From Fusobacterium_C necrophorum (GTDB taxonomy: Bacteria; Fusobacteriota; Fusobacteriia; Fusobacteriales; Fusobacteriaceae): a DNA stretch of 64,000 nt. Under the pieces are notes generated by a model. It was not told the DNA's origin. It was given only the letters and a program-made list of their open reading frames with translations, and searched no databases. The position numbers and the translations under genes are program-made. The stretch lies in assembly GCF_900104395.1 (NCBI RefSeq), contig NZ_FMXX01000010.1. One strand, written 5' to 3'. Shown piece after piece: positions 53,376 to 63,097 of the stretch. Position 1 is the first letter of the stretch; each line of letters opens with the position of its first letter.

Positions 53376-54653
53376 CTAAATCTCATGAATATGAATATTT
53401 TGTGTTCTGTCCGGTCCCACAGACACCACAGAAATCTTACAATTTACAATTTCTTCAATTCTCTTCAAATATTTTTTACAATTTTCAGGGAGATCTTCAT
53501 ACTTTTGCACCTTCGTAATGTCTTCATCCCAACCGTCCAATTCTTCATAAATCGGTTTTGCTCTATATAGCAGGTCGGTATTTGCCGGAACGCTTTCATA
53601 TCTTTCTCCGTCAATTTCATAGGCAGTACAAATTTTCAATTTTCCCAAGCCGCTCAACACGTCAATTTTAGTGATAACAATGTCTGTCAATCCGTTGATC
53701 ATCGTAGCATATCTTCCCACAACCAAGTCCAGCCATCCGCATCTTCTCGGTCTTCCGGTAACCGCTCCGTATTCTCCTCCGATTTGTCTCACTTTTTCTC
53801 CAAATTCTCCCAATAGTTCCGTTACAAAAGGTCCTTCTCCCACTCGAGTGGTATAGGCTTTCATCACACCGATTCCCTTATCAATTTTTCTTGGAGAAAC
53901 TCCGGCTCCTGTCGTAACTCCCCCCGTTGTTGGAGAAGAAGAAGTGACATAAGGATAGGTTCCATAGTTGATATCCAACATCATCGCCTGTGCCCCTTCG
54001 AAGAGCACCAATTTATTTTCATCCAAAGCTTTGTTTACGATAGGAATCGTATCCTTGATTCTATGTTTAATTTTTTCAATATATCCTTTGTAGTCTGCTA
54101 AAATTTTATCATAATCCAAAGGATCGACTCCATAGATTTTGGTAAAAATTTCATTTTTCATTGCTAAATTTCTCTTTAATTTTTCTTCAAATTGAGGCAT
54201 ATCCAACAAATCGGCCATTCGAATTCCATAACGACTGATTTTATCTTCATAACAAGGTCCGATTCCTTTTTTGGTAGTTCCTATTTTTAGTCCGCCCTCT
54301 TTTGCTTCTCGAAGTTCGTCCAATTTTACATGATATGGCATAATGACTTGAGCTCTGTCGCTGATAATCACATGATCCGTTTTCGCTCCTCTCGTTTCCA
54401 GAGAAGCCAACTCTTCTAATAAGACTTTCGGATCGACAACAACTCCCGGTCCTATCACACAAGTTCCTCCATGCAATACTCCGGAAGGTAATAATTTCAA
54501 AATAAATTTTTCTCCGTTTACCACCACAGTATGCCCTGCATTATTTCCCCCTTGAAAACGTACCACATAATCCGCTCTATCCGCTAAAACGTCAATGATT
54601 TTTCCTTTTCCTTCGTCTCCCCATTGAGTTCCCACTACCACATATCCTGCCAT
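53376..54653 (-). CDS. purA: Adenylosuccinate synthetase
   Basis: 425 residues. GTQWGDEGKGK at the N-terminus (GTP/IMP site), GNNAGHTVV, GTTKKGIGPCYEDK, QAMMLDINYGTYPYVTSS and the C-terminal KIDVLSGL (GTP base recognition). It links IMP and aspartate in AMP synthesis. Last gene of the ymdB-prmA-cmk-waaA-trmB-purA cluster, 11 bp after trmB. Confidence 0.97.
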   Translation of the reverse strand: MAGYVVVGTQWGDEGKGKIIDVLADRADYVVRFQGGNNAGHTVVVNGEKFILKLLPSGVLHGGTCVIGPGVVVDPKVLLEELASLETRGAKTDHVIISDRAQVIMPYHVKLDELREAKEGGLKIGTTKKGIGPCYEDKISRYGIRMADLLDMPQFEEKLKRNLAMKNEIFTKIYGVDPLDYDKILADYKGYIEKIKHRIKDTIPIVNKALDENKLVLFEGAQAMMLDINYGTYPYVTSSSPTTGGVTTGAGVSPRKIDKGIGVMKAYTTRVGEGPFVTELLGEFGEKVRQIGGEYGAVTGRPRRCGWLDLVVGRYATMINGLTDIVITKIDVLSGLGKLKICTAYEIDGERYESVPANTDLLYRAKPIYEELDGWDEDITKVQKYEDLPENCKKYLKRIEEIVNCKISVVSVGPDRTQNIHIHEI

Positions 54654-54664
54654 GCTATAGCCTC

Positions 54665-55369
54665 CTATTTTACTTTTTGAATTTCTATATAGTTAATATT
54701 TTTATTATGCTTGTATAAAAAAAGATGTTCAAATTCTGTTTTAATATTGTTTTCCGCCTTTTCGCTTTGATGTAAATCGGAAGTATGATAAATCACTTGA
54801 TAATGTTCCAAACTACCCACCAATGCCAAAACATCTTGATAGTATTGATCATGATCCGTTTTAAAAAACAGGACTCCCCCTACTTTTAAGATGGAATCTA
54901 AAGAAGAGAACAACTTTTCTTGAATCATCCGATTCTTTTCATTTCCTTCCCAAGGATCCGGAAAATTGATGTATAAGCCTGACAACTCTTCTTTTCCTAA
55001 AAACTCTGACAATTCTTCTCCACGTCTTCTCAAAAATACCACATTGTTCAAGCTTTCTTTTTGACATTTGGAAGCAGCTAAACACAAACGTTTAAATCGA
55101 AGTTCCAAACCGATAAAGTTGCGTTCCGGATGTCTTTTCGCAATTTCTTTGGTAAAATTTCCGCTTCCTGTGCCAATCTCCAAATAAATCGGATTTTCAT
55201 TTTTAAAGAATTCTTTCCACTTCCCCTTATAATCATTCATCATTTTCTTTTTAAAGAGAATATAATCGGGAAAATCCAACAATCTTAACATATAAGGATT
55301 GTAATTATTTCTCGGTTTCTTGAAAAAATAACTCCATAATTCTTCTATTTCTTTTTCTTTATGTTCCAT
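54665..55369 (-). CDS. trmB: tRNA (guanine46-N7)-methyltransferase
   Basis: 234 residues. SAM motif YLEIGTGSGNFTKEIAK, NFIGLELRFKRL, and INFPDPWEGNEKNRM; FPDPW is the TrmB signature (usually FPDPWPK). An N-terminal extension of about 50 residues precedes the fold. The start overlaps the end of waaA by 25 bp; GAGAGG lies before the ATG. Confidence 0.93.
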   Translation of the reverse strand: MEHKEKEIEELWSYFFKKPRNNYNPYMLRLLDFPDYILFKKKMMNDYKGKWKEFFKNENPIYLEIGTGSGNFTKEIAKRHPERNFIGLELRFKRLCLAASKCQKESLNNVVFLRRRGEELSEFLGKEELSGLYINFPDPWEGNEKNRMIQEKLFSSLDSILKVGGVLFFKTDHDQYYQDVLALVGSLEHYQVIYHTSDLHQSEKAENNIKTEFEHLFLYKHNKNINYIEIQKVK

Positions 55370-56574
55370 TGAGCCTCTCTTTCTAAAATTTTCTTTCCAA
55401 CCTCTTTGTTTTCTTGTAAAAAGTTTCTCACTTCTTCTCGTATGCTTTGAGATTGTTTTTCTATCTTATCAATAGCTTCTACTATTTCTTCCGAATTTCT
55501 TACCTGATAGCCGATTCCTCTCTCCAAAACAGTTTTGGCGATTTCTTTCACATTTTGAGTATACGGTCCGAAGATAGGAGTTTTTTCATAGGATAAGGGT
55601 TCCAATAAACTATGTCCCCCGATATTCACTAAGGTCGCTCCGACAAAGGTAACGTCCGCAATGGAATACAGTTTTCGCAATACTCCCATCCTATCTACCA
55701 ACAATACGGAAAATTCCTCTTCCCTCTTAAAATCACTATACTTTTGATAGGAAATCTTTCTTTCCTGTAATACTGTTTCCACTTCCGGAACTCTTTCCAA
55801 ATGTCTGGGTACCAATACTAACCTATAGTTCTTTAGCTTCTGAAATGCATTCAAGAGAATATCATACTCTCCCGTTCTGGTGCTTCCTGCCACCCAGACA
55901 CGATGAGCTTGAAGACAAAATTCTCGACGATATGCTTCCCGTTCCTCTTCAGAATAGCTTGGCATGGGAATATCAAATTTCAAATTTCCTACCGTGTAAC
56001 AGTCTTCCTTCTTTGCTCCCAGACTGATGTAACGTTTTTTATCTTCCTCAGTTTGCACATAAAAACTTTCTATTTTCTGTAACACTGCTTTTAATAGAAA
56101 TTTTATTTTTTGATAACGTCGAAAACTTTTGCCGGAAATTCTACCATTGACCACAACCACTCTCGCCTCTTGATGACAAAAAGTGATGAGATTGGGCCAA
56201 AGCTCCGTTTCGATAAGGTATAAATTTTGCAAGGAAATCTTATCCAAAATCTTCTGAATGGATGTTTTATCATCCAAAGGAAAATATAGAATATGAACTC
56301 TTTCCTCTTTTCCATATTTTTGTAGAGCCGTTTCTCTTCCGGTATCCGTAAATACCGTTAATAAAATATCTCCCTCAAAGTTTTCCAAACAGGTTTGTAA
56401 AAATTGTTCCAACAAATTGACTTCTCCAACGGAAGAAGCATGTATCCAAATATGAATATTTTTAGATAAAGCGTCATAATTTTGCAAAAGTCTGCTACGA
56501 ATAAAATTCTTTTGTTTTCGACTTCCTAAAATAGAAATCATAGTCAAAAGAAATCTATGACATCGAGAATACAT
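55345..56574 (-). CDS. waaA: 3-deoxy-D-manno-octulosonic acid (Kdo) transferase
   Basis: 409 residues of GT-B fold. WIHASSVGEVNLLEQF, then TVFTDTGRETALQKYG, ETELWPNLITF and, in the C-terminal half, VAGSTRTGEYDILLNAF, RHLERVPEVE and GHSLLEPLSYEKTPIFGP are WaaA signatures. The N-terminal hydrophobic anchor is short. It transfers Kdo to lipid A precursor, showing the host makes LPS. Confidence 0.93.
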   Translation of the reverse strand: MYSRCHRFLLTMISILGSRKQKNFIRSRLLQNYDALSKNIHIWIHASSVGEVNLLEQFLQTCLENFEGDILLTVFTDTGRETALQKYGKEERVHILYFPLDDKTSIQKILDKISLQNLYLIETELWPNLITFCHQEARVVVVNGRISGKSFRRYQKIKFLLKAVLQKIESFYVQTEEDKKRYISLGAKKEDCYTVGNLKFDIPMPSYSEEEREAYRREFCLQAHRVWVAGSTRTGEYDILLNAFQKLKNYRLVLVPRHLERVPEVETVLQERKISYQKYSDFKREEEFSVLLVDRMGVLRKLYSIADVTFVGATLVNIGGHSLLEPLSYEKTPIFGPYTQNVKEIAKTVLERGIGYQVRNSEEIVEAIDKIEKQSQSIREEVRNFLQENKEVGKKILEREAQWNIKKKK

Positions 56575-56583
56575 TTACCTCAC

Positions 56584-57240
56584 CTATCTTTTTTGATCAA
56601 TTTCTTTGGAAACTCTTGCGACAACTTCATCAATACTCATAGTACTGCTGTCAATTTCAATCGCATCTTCCGCCTTTCGTAAAGGGCTTTCTTTTCTTGT
56701 GGAATCAATATGATCTCTTTCCTGAATAGACTGAAGAACTTCTTCATAGGAAATTCTTTCTCCCTTTGCCTGATATTCCAAAAATCTTCGCTTTGCTCTT
56801 TCTTCTGCGGAAGCTAAGAGAAAAATTTTCACATTCGCCTCGGGAAAGACTACAGTTCCTATGTCTCTTCCGTCTAAAATGACTTCTTTCCCTTTTGCAA
56901 TTTCTCTCTGCAAATATACCAATTGCTCTCGAACCGCTTTCAAAGCTGCAATCTCGGAAACATGGGAGCTCACTTTCGGTCCTCGTATTTCTTCGGAAAC
57001 ATCCTGTCCATTGACAAAAAAAGTTTCCTCCTTCATATCCAACCGTACCCCTTGCAAAGCTTTCCGACAAACTTCTTCCTTATTCCAAGCAATGGAATGT
57101 TCCAAGAAAAACCAAGTAATCATTCGATACATTGCTCCCGTATCCACATAAGTAAAATGATACTGCTTTGCAATCTCTTTTGCAATGGTACTTTTTCCAC
57201 TTCCTGCAGGTCCGTCTAAAGCTACAATAAACTCTTTCAT
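56584..57240 (-). CDS. cmk: Cytidylate kinase
   Basis: 218 residues from the ATG at 57240, with AGGAGG 3 nt before it; 12 upstream in-frame codons overlap prmA's end. DGPAGSGKSTIAK P-loop, YVDTGAMYR, LDGRDIGTVVFPEA and the CMP-specific insert are present. It phosphorylates CMP and dCMP. Between prmA and waaA. Confidence 0.95.
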   Translation of the reverse strand: MKEFIVALDGPAGSGKSTIAKEIAKQYHFTYVDTGAMYRMITWFFLEHSIAWNKEEVCRKALQGVRLDMKEETFFVNGQDVSEEIRGPKVSSHVSEIAALKAVREQLVYLQREIAKGKEVILDGRDIGTVVFPEANVKIFLLASAEERAKRRFLEYQAKGERISYEEVLQSIQERDHIDSTRKESPLRKAEDAIEIDSSTMSIDEVVARVSKEIDQKR

Positions 57241-57248
57241 CTTTCCTC

Positions 57249-58178
57249 CTAAGCTCGTATTGCCAAAGCTCTCCATTCCCCTTTTGCTAAGACTTTCTCT
57301 ACCTTCATTCCTGCCCCTTCCACGGCAGCTATGACTTCATTCACTTTGTTCTCAATAATTCCTGAAAAAATAATTTTTCCTCCTGTTTTAACCACGGAAG
57401 AAATATCTTTTAGCAGCAACAACAAAACATCTGCTAAAATATTGGCTACTGCGACATCGTAAGATTTTTTTTCAATCTTTTCAATTAAATTTCCATGCAA
57501 TACTTCATATTTTTCTTTAGGAACGGCATTCAATTCCAAATTTTCATGGGCAACTTCCACAGCCAATTCATCAATATCCACTCCGCAGACAAATCTTGCC
57601 CCCAACTTCTCCGCCACAATCATCAAAATACCGGAACCTGTTCCGACATCCAATACGGTTTCTCCCACTTTTATCTTTTCTTCCATCAGATCAACACAAA
57701 GAGAGGTAGTAGGGTGGGAGCCTGTTCCGAAAGCCCTTCCCGGATCCAGTTCAATCACCTTTTCTCCCTCTGCCGCCTCATACTCTCTCCAAGTCGGTTT
57801 TACTACAAATTGAGAAGAAATTTTCTCAGGATATAGATATTTTTTCCAACTGTTTTGATAATCTTCTTCCTCATGTTCATAAAAATCAATGCTATATATG
57901 ACTTCTTCATCCTGTCCAAATTTTTCTTCAAACACCTGTATTAAAGTTTCCTGTCGTTTCTTGGCATAAAAATTCATTGGAAAATAAGCGGATACCGAAT
58001 GATTTCTCATCAAAAAACTACTTTCCTCTCTATAGTAATCCAAAGGATGTTTCTTTTCCAAAGGCTCTTCTATCTGCAAGCCTGTCACTCCAAACTCATA
58101 AAAAATATCACAAATTTGCTTTTGGTATTTTTGAATCTCGTCGCTTTCAAAAATAACTTTTACTTCCACTACTTTCAT
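57249..58178 (-). CDS. prmA: Ribosomal protein L11 methyltransferase
   Basis: 309 residues from the ATG at 58178, which overlaps the ymdB stop (ATGA). N-terminal L11-binding region then SAM domain: PGRAFGTGSHPTTSLC, VLDVGTGSGILMIVAEKLGA, VANILADVLLLL and FSGIIENK, as in PrmA. Well-conserved length. Confidence 0.95.
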   Translation of the reverse strand: MKVVEVKVIFESDEIQKYQKQICDIFYEFGVTGLQIEEPLEKKHPLDYYREESSFLMRNHSVSAYFPMNFYAKKRQETLIQVFEEKFGQDEEVIYSIDFYEHEEEDYQNSWKKYLYPEKISSQFVVKPTWREYEAAEGEKVIELDPGRAFGTGSHPTTSLCVDLMEEKIKVGETVLDVGTGSGILMIVAEKLGARFVCGVDIDELAVEVAHENLELNAVPKEKYEVLHGNLIEKIEKKSYDVAVANILADVLLLLLKDISSVVKTGGKIIFSGIIENKVNEVIAAVEGAGMKVEKVLAKGEWRALAIRA

Positions 58179-58951
58179 TCTTCTCTCCAAGCAATTCTTT
58201 CGATTTGTACTGTTTTTCCATTTTCCTCATCAATGTCCAAGACAATTCCGTGTAACATTTCATTTCCTTCCGCTACTTCAAAACGCTGCGGCAAAGCTGT
58301 TAAAAATTTAGGAAGAATACATTCCACTTTCATTCCAATCACACCGTTTTCAGAACCTGTCATTCCCACATCCGTGATATAGGAAGTTCCCTGCGGTAAA
58401 ATTTTCTCATCTGCCGTTTGAATGTGGGTATGAGTTCCATAGACGGTAGACACTTTTCCATCTAAAAACCAACCCAAAGCAATTTTTTCGGAACTTGCCT
58501 CCGCATGAAAGTCTACAATGATAATATTTGTTTCTTTTTGTATTTCTGAAAGAACTTTTTCCGCCACTCGAAACGGACAATCCGTAGCCGGCATAAATAC
58601 TCTCCCCTGTAGGGATAGAACAGCTATTTTCTTTCCTTTTTTACTTGGTAAAATGGAATATCCCAATCCGGGAACCCCTTCCGGATAATTACAAGGCCGA
58701 ATCACTCGATTGCTCTGATTTAAAAAGGTATAGAATTCTTTCTTATCCCAAGTATGATTTCCTCCCGTAATGATGTCAATTCCCCAAGACAAAAATTCCA
58801 CTGCAATTTTTTCCGTAATTCCGAAACCGGCAGCTGCATTTTCTCCATTGACAATGATGAAATCATAATTTTCTCTGTATTTTTCTAAATACGATTTTAA
58901 AGTCTTTCTTCCCGGTCGTCCAACGATATCCCCGACTACCAATATTTTCAT
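58175..58951 (-). CDS. YmdB-type metallophosphoesterase
   Basis: 258 residues from the ATG at 58951 with purine-rich GAGAGAATTGAG upstream. MKILVVGDIVGRPGR, IIVNGENAAAGFGIT, GGNHTWDKKE, VDFHAEASSEK and GTHTHIQTADE give the binuclear metal site. Family TIGR00282; Bacillus YmdB hydrolyses 2',3'-cAMP and affects motility and biofilm. Not the same as the macro protein also called YmdB in E. coli. First gene of the cluster. Confidence 0.92.
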   Translation of the reverse strand: MKILVVGDIVGRPGRKTLKSYLEKYRENYDFIIVNGENAAAGFGITEKIAVEFLSWGIDIITGGNHTWDKKEFYTFLNQSNRVIRPCNYPEGVPGLGYSILPSKKGKKIAVLSLQGRVFMPATDCPFRVAEKVLSEIQKETNIIIVDFHAEASSEKIALGWFLDGKVSTVYGTHTHIQTADEKILPQGTSYITDVGMTGSENGVIGMKVECILPKFLTALPQRFEVAEGNEMLHGIVLDIDEENGKTVQIERIAWREE

Positions 58952-59029
58952 CTCAATTCTCTCTTTCTTCTTTTTCATTCGTTACCTTATCATTATATCA
59001 AATCTTTCATAGAATTACTAGTATATTCC

Positions 59030-59071
59030 AAAAAGAAAAAGGAGCTCGTCTGAACACGAAGACTCCTCTTT
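59030..59071 (-). terminator. Terminator after the HU gene
   Basis: On the minus strand AGGAG...CGT pairs with ACG...CTCCT, with small internal mismatches, then TTTTTCTTTTT. Confidence 0.65.
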
Positions 59072-59090
59072 TCTTTCTATGGCTCAAAAT

Positions 59091-59408
59091 TTATTTTGCT
59101 TTTTTACTTCCTTTTTTTACTTTCTTTTCTATAACATTTACTTTTTCAGCCAATGCTTTTCCGGCTTTAAATCTTACTACTTTTTTAGCAGGTACATCCA
59201 TTTTTTCTTTTGTTCTAGGATTTACACAAGTTCTTGCTTCTCGAATTGAAGTTTCAAACTTTCCGAATCCCATAAAAGCAACGCCATCCCCAGCGACTAA
59301 TGTTTCTTGCACTGTGTTCAAGAAAGCTGTTACCAGTTTTTCAGCTTCTGTTTTTGTCTTCAATTCAGCGTTTTTTGCAAATAGTGCGATAAAATCTTTC
59401 TTATTCAT
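59091..59408 (-). CDS. hup: HU-family DNA-binding protein
   Basis: 105 residues. MNKKDFIALFAKNAELKTKTEA dimer helices, GFGKFETSIREARTCVNPRTKE beta arm (with NPRT) and a C-terminal Lys-rich extension (KKVKKGSKKAK) longer than E. coli HU. Binds and bends DNA without strong sequence choice. GGAGGG before the ATG and its own promoter. Confidence 0.93.
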   Translation of the reverse strand: MNKKDFIALFAKNAELKTKTEAEKLVTAFLNTVQETLVAGDGVAFMGFGKFETSIREARTCVNPRTKEKMDVPAKKVVRFKAGKALAEKVNVIEKKVKKGSKKAK

Positions 59409-59441
59409 CTTTTCCCTCCTAAATTTATTCTTGTTATCCTT

Positions 59442-59470
59442 ACAATAGCATTTTTTTATGGAAAATTCAA
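59442..59470 (-). promoter_or_regulatory. Promoter of the HU gene
   Basis: On the minus strand TTGAAT (59465-59470) and TATTGT (59442-59447) have a 17-bp spacer. Confidence 0.65.
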
Positions 59471-59571
59471 TAGTTTTTTAGAGTTTTTTCACATTCTTCT
59501 CTTTTTTCTTTTTTTAAAATATGTTAAAATAAACGAGATAAAATATATAAAAAATCAAGAAGGGAATCAAG

Positions 59572-61491
59572 ATGTATCAAACGATAGAAAAAAATGGTTT
59601 TTCTCCAACATTTTGGAGGACAATGAAGCCACAATTTTCCTTGTATGCCAAGGGGGCAGAGGAAGTTTACCTGGAATTTTATCAAAATCCTGAAGATAAA
59701 ACTCCAAGTCAAAAGATTGTATTAGATACGAAAAAAAACAGAACAGGAGATTATTGGTATTTTGAAGATAGCAGCATAGCGGAAGGAAGCTTGTATCGTT
59801 GGAATATTGACGGAATTAGTATTTTAGATCCTCTTGCACTTTCCTATACGGGAAATATGCCGGTAGAAGAAAAAAAATCTATCTTCCTCTTACATCAACA
59901 AAAGCCTGTCAAAAGACTATCCATTCCGGATAAAGATAGACTTATCTATGAAGTGCATATAGGATTTTTTTCAGAAAAACGAAGTTATAGCTCTTTTATT
60001 GAAAAAATTCCCTATTTAAAAGAATTGGGAATCAATACCGTGGAATTTCTTCCCATCTATGAATGGGATGATTATACCGGCAATCTTCATCCGGATGCCA
60101 GTCCCATCAAAAATGCTTGGGGCTACAATCCTATCAATTTTTTTGCTGCAACAAAGAAATACTCCTCTTCCAAAGAAGCCGCTTCATTTTCGGAAAAAGA
60201 AGAATTTCATCATCTGGTGGAAGTTCTCCATGAAAACGGAATTGAAGTTCTGTTGGATGTCGTTTATAATCACACTGCAGAAGGAGGAAAAACAGGCTAT
60301 CTTTACAACTTCAAAGCAATGGGAGAGAATATTTTCTATATTAAAACCAAAGAGAGAGATTTTGCCAATTTTTCCGGTTGCGGAAACAGTTTCAATTGTA
60401 ACCACCCTGTCGCAAAAGAAATGATTTTGGATTCTTTACTCTATTGGTATTATGAAATTGGAGTGGACGGTTTCCGTTTTGATCTATCTCCCGTACTGGG
60501 AAGAGATTCCGACGGACAGTGGTTGCAACATTCTTTGTTGAAAGATTTGGTGGAACATCCTATTTTGTCTCATGCCTTGTTGATTTCGGAAAGTTGGGAT
60601 TTAGGAGGATATTTTGTGGGAGCCCTGCCAAGCGGCTGGTCCGAATGGAATGATTCTTATCGGGATACGGTCCGAAAATTTATACGAGGAGATTTCGGAC
60701 AAATTCCCGATCTCATCAAGAGAATTTTTGGAAGTGTGGATCTTTTTCATGCCAATCGGAAAAAATATCAATCGAGCATCAATTTTATTGCCTGTCATGA
60801 CGGCTTCACGATGTGGGATTTACTCAGCTATAATCGGAAATATAACTTTGCAAACGGAGAACAAAATCGAGACGGCAGCAATGAAAATTATTCTTACAAT
60901 CATGGAGAAGAGGGAGAAACCGATAATCCGACTATCTTAGCTCTAAGAATACAACAGATGAAAAATATGATGTTGATTCTTTATATTTCACAAGGAATTC
61001 CTATGCTTCTAATGGGAGATGAAATTGCAAGAACACAATTAGGAAACAACAATGCCTACTGCCAAGACAACAAAATCACTTGGATGGATTGGAGTAGAAA
61101 AGAACGTTTTCAGGATATCTTTACCTTTACAAAATCCATGATACAACTTCGAAAAAGCTATTCTATTTTTCGAAAAGAAGAATATTTAAAAATGGATGAG
61201 GAAATCTTTTTACACGGAGTGAAATTACATCAACCTGACTATAGTTTTCACTCTTTGTCGATTGCTTTTGAACTTTTCGACCAAGAGACAAAAATAAGAT
61301 TCTATATTGCTCTTAATTCCTATAGTGAAACTTTGGAGTTTGAGCTTCCTCTTTTAGGAGATGGAAAACATTGGTATCTATTGACGGATACGGCAAAACC
61401 AGAAACTTGTTATTTTCAAGCTGATGACATGATAAGTGGAAAAAGCTATTCTCTTACTTCCAAGTCTTCGATGATCTTAATTGCAAAATAA
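59572..61491 (+). CDS. glgX: Glycogen debranching enzyme / isoamylase (GH13)
   Basis: 639 residues. N-terminal CBM48-like domain (about 10-115), then a GH13 barrel: LLDVVYNHT, VDGFRFDLSPVLG (nucleophile Asp), ISESWDLGGY (acid Glu), ACHDGFTMWDL, and a C-terminal beta domain. The ISESWD and CHDGFT motifs fit the GlgX/isoamylase (debranching) group rather than branching enzyme. No other glycogen gene is in the window. It is a single-gene unit divergent from HU. Confidence 0.87.
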   Translation: MYQTIEKNGFSPTFWRTMKPQFSLYAKGAEEVYLEFYQNPEDKTPSQKIVLDTKKNRTGDYWYFEDSSIAEGSLYRWNIDGISILDPLALSYTGNMPVEEKKSIFLLHQQKPVKRLSIPDKDRLIYEVHIGFFSEKRSYSSFIEKIPYLKELGINTVEFLPIYEWDDYTGNLHPDASPIKNAWGYNPINFFAATKKYSSSKEAASFSEKEEFHHLVEVLHENGIEVLLDVVYNHTAEGGKTGYLYNFKAMGENIFYIKTKERDFANFSGCGNSFNCNHPVAKEMILDSLLYWYYEIGVDGFRFDLSPVLGRDSDGQWLQHSLLKDLVEHPILSHALLISESWDLGGYFVGALPSGWSEWNDSYRDTVRKFIRGDFGQIPDLIKRIFGSVDLFHANRKKYQSSINFIACHDGFTMWDLLSYNRKYNFANGEQNRDGSNENYSYNHGEEGETDNPTILALRIQQMKNMMLILYISQGIPMLLMGDEIARTQLGNNNAYCQDNKITWMDWSRKERFQDIFTFTKSMIQLRKSYSIFRKEEYLKMDEEIFLHGVKLHQPDYSFHSLSIAFELFDQETKIRFYIALNSYSETLEFELPLLGDGKHWYLLTDTAKPETCYFQADDMISGKSYSLTSKSSMILIAK

Positions 61492-61547
61492 TAAAGATTC
61501 TTTTTCATTCACAGTAGTTATTGTACAACTATAAATTGTAGCTAAAA

Positions 61548-61589
61548 ATGGTGTCTCTATCTTAAATCTGTATCAGATAGGGACACCAT
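61548..61589. terminator. Terminator between convergent glgX and uridine-kinase-like genes
   Basis: ATGGTGTCTCTATCT and AGATAGGGACACCAT form 15-bp arms with one G-U pair. Weak T-rich DNA follows on both strands. Confidence 0.75.
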
Positions 61590-61615
61590 CTTATATTTTG
61601 TGTCACATATATGTT

Positions 61616-63085
61616 TTAATAGTTATAGAAAAAACTGTTTCCAATAAATTCCTTCAAAATAGAATCATCCGGAACATCAGAGGCTTCTATCGGTAGGAAG
61701 CAGGCAAGCAGACCGATAAGTCTTCGAGCATCTGCATAGTGAGGACTTGTCGTAGGAACTTTCACCAATTCTCTCATGGCTGCATTTTTAAGCACTCCCA
61801 TTTCATAGACCAAATTCGAGTTAAAAATGACATCGGCTTCTTCCTGGAAAGGAAAAATATGTTTTTCTTCTCCTTTCCGAACGGAAGGCCACATCGCAAG
61901 GGTTTCTTCCGCAGCTGTATTTCTTGATAAACTGTCCCGAACCATTCTACGAATTTCTCTGACATCGGAAGTGGCGATACGATTATGTTTATCTAAATTT
62001 AATTGGGTCAAACAGCTGATATAAATTTTAAATTTTTGTTCTTTGGGAATATACTTTGTCATGGCTTCATTTAATCCATGAATTCCCTCAATAATGATTA
62101 CTCCATGTTTGTTAGAAAGTTTTGCAACTTTTCCTATTTTCTCTCTTTCTCCGGTGATGAAATTATAAATGGGAAGTTCCACCTCTTTTCCTGCAATTAA
62201 GTCCATTACATTTTGATTTAGCAAAGGAATATCGAGAGCTTCCAAGGCTTCATAATCTTTTTCCCCTTCTTCATTTAGGGGAATATTTTTACGACCGATA
62301 TAGTAATTATCCAAAGAAATAACCAAAGGATTGACTTCGTCCGCTTTCAGTTGAATAAACAATCGGTTGGCAAAAGTGGTTTTTCCGGAAGAAGAGGGAC
62401 CGGCGATCGTAATGACTTTGATATTTTCATTTTTTGCGATTTTTTCGGAAATTTTTGCCAAGTTCTTATTATGCAAAGCCTCGTTAATTCGAATTAATGA
62501 ACGGATTTCATGGTTTAATACCTTTCGATTGATGGAGCCGGCATCCGGAACATCCATGATTCGTAACCAATGATCACTTTCCTCAAAGACCGCCGCCATT
62601 TTTGGAGTATCAATTTTTTGTTCCAAAATATGGGGATCCGTCATGGGATATTTTAAAATAAAGCCTGCGGAATAGGGATAGACATCATAGGCATCCAAGC
62701 TTCCTGTACTTTTATAAGGAAGATGATAGAAATAGTCGCTATAGTCATCCAATTTCATCTTCATAATCCCTGTCCATAAGGTCGTATTCATCAGCTCCTG
62801 TATATCTTCTCTGTTTTTTTCAATAGAAGAAAGTTTAATAGCTTCATAGTTGGAAGAAACTATTTGAATTGGAAGATTTGCCTCGATAATCTCTTTCATT
62901 CGTTGTTTGATTTTATCATAGTCCGCATTGTGAAAGATATGATGCTTCCAAAGAATTTTTCCGTATAAACCATTGTTTAAAGAATTCAAAAAGACAACTT
63001 CATGTTCCGGATACAGATCATGAACTGCTTTTAAAAAGACCATTTTCAAAGTAGTCAAATACATTCTGTAATTTAATTTTTTCAT
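61616..63085 (-). CDS. Uridine-kinase-superfamily nucleoside kinase, N-terminally short
   Basis: 489 residues. The C-terminal half is a uridine/phosphoribulokinase-type kinase: IAGPSSSGKTTFANRL (P-loop), ISLDNYYIGRKNIPL, LPIYNFITGER, IIIEGIHGLNE and VREIRRMVRDSLSR. The N-terminal half resembles the threonyl-tRNA synthetase second domain (SLNNGLYGKILWKH is like the 'ALVNGxLxxL' start). Homologues in Firmicutes and Thermotoga are usually about 550 residues and begin with a TGS domain, which is absent here. The true substrate is unknown. Confidence 0.82.
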   Translation of the reverse strand: MKKLNYRMYLTTLKMVFLKAVHDLYPEHEVVFLNSLNNGLYGKILWKHHIFHNADYDKIKQRMKEIIEANLPIQIVSSNYEAIKLSSIEKNREDIQELMNTTLWTGIMKMKLDDYSDYFYHLPYKSTGSLDAYDVYPYSAGFILKYPMTDPHILEQKIDTPKMAAVFEESDHWLRIMDVPDAGSINRKVLNHEIRSLIRINEALHNKNLAKISEKIAKNENIKVITIAGPSSSGKTTFANRLFIQLKADEVNPLVISLDNYYIGRKNIPLNEEGEKDYEALEALDIPLLNQNVMDLIAGKEVELPIYNFITGEREKIGKVAKLSNKHGVIIIEGIHGLNEAMTKYIPKEQKFKIYISCLTQLNLDKHNRIATSDVREIRRMVRDSLSRNTAAEETLAMWPSVRKGEEKHIFPFQEEADVIFNSNLVYEMGVLKNAAMRELVKVPTTSPHYADARRLIGLLACFLPIEASDVPDDSILKEFIGNSFFYNY

Positions 63086-63097
63086 GTTATCACCTCA

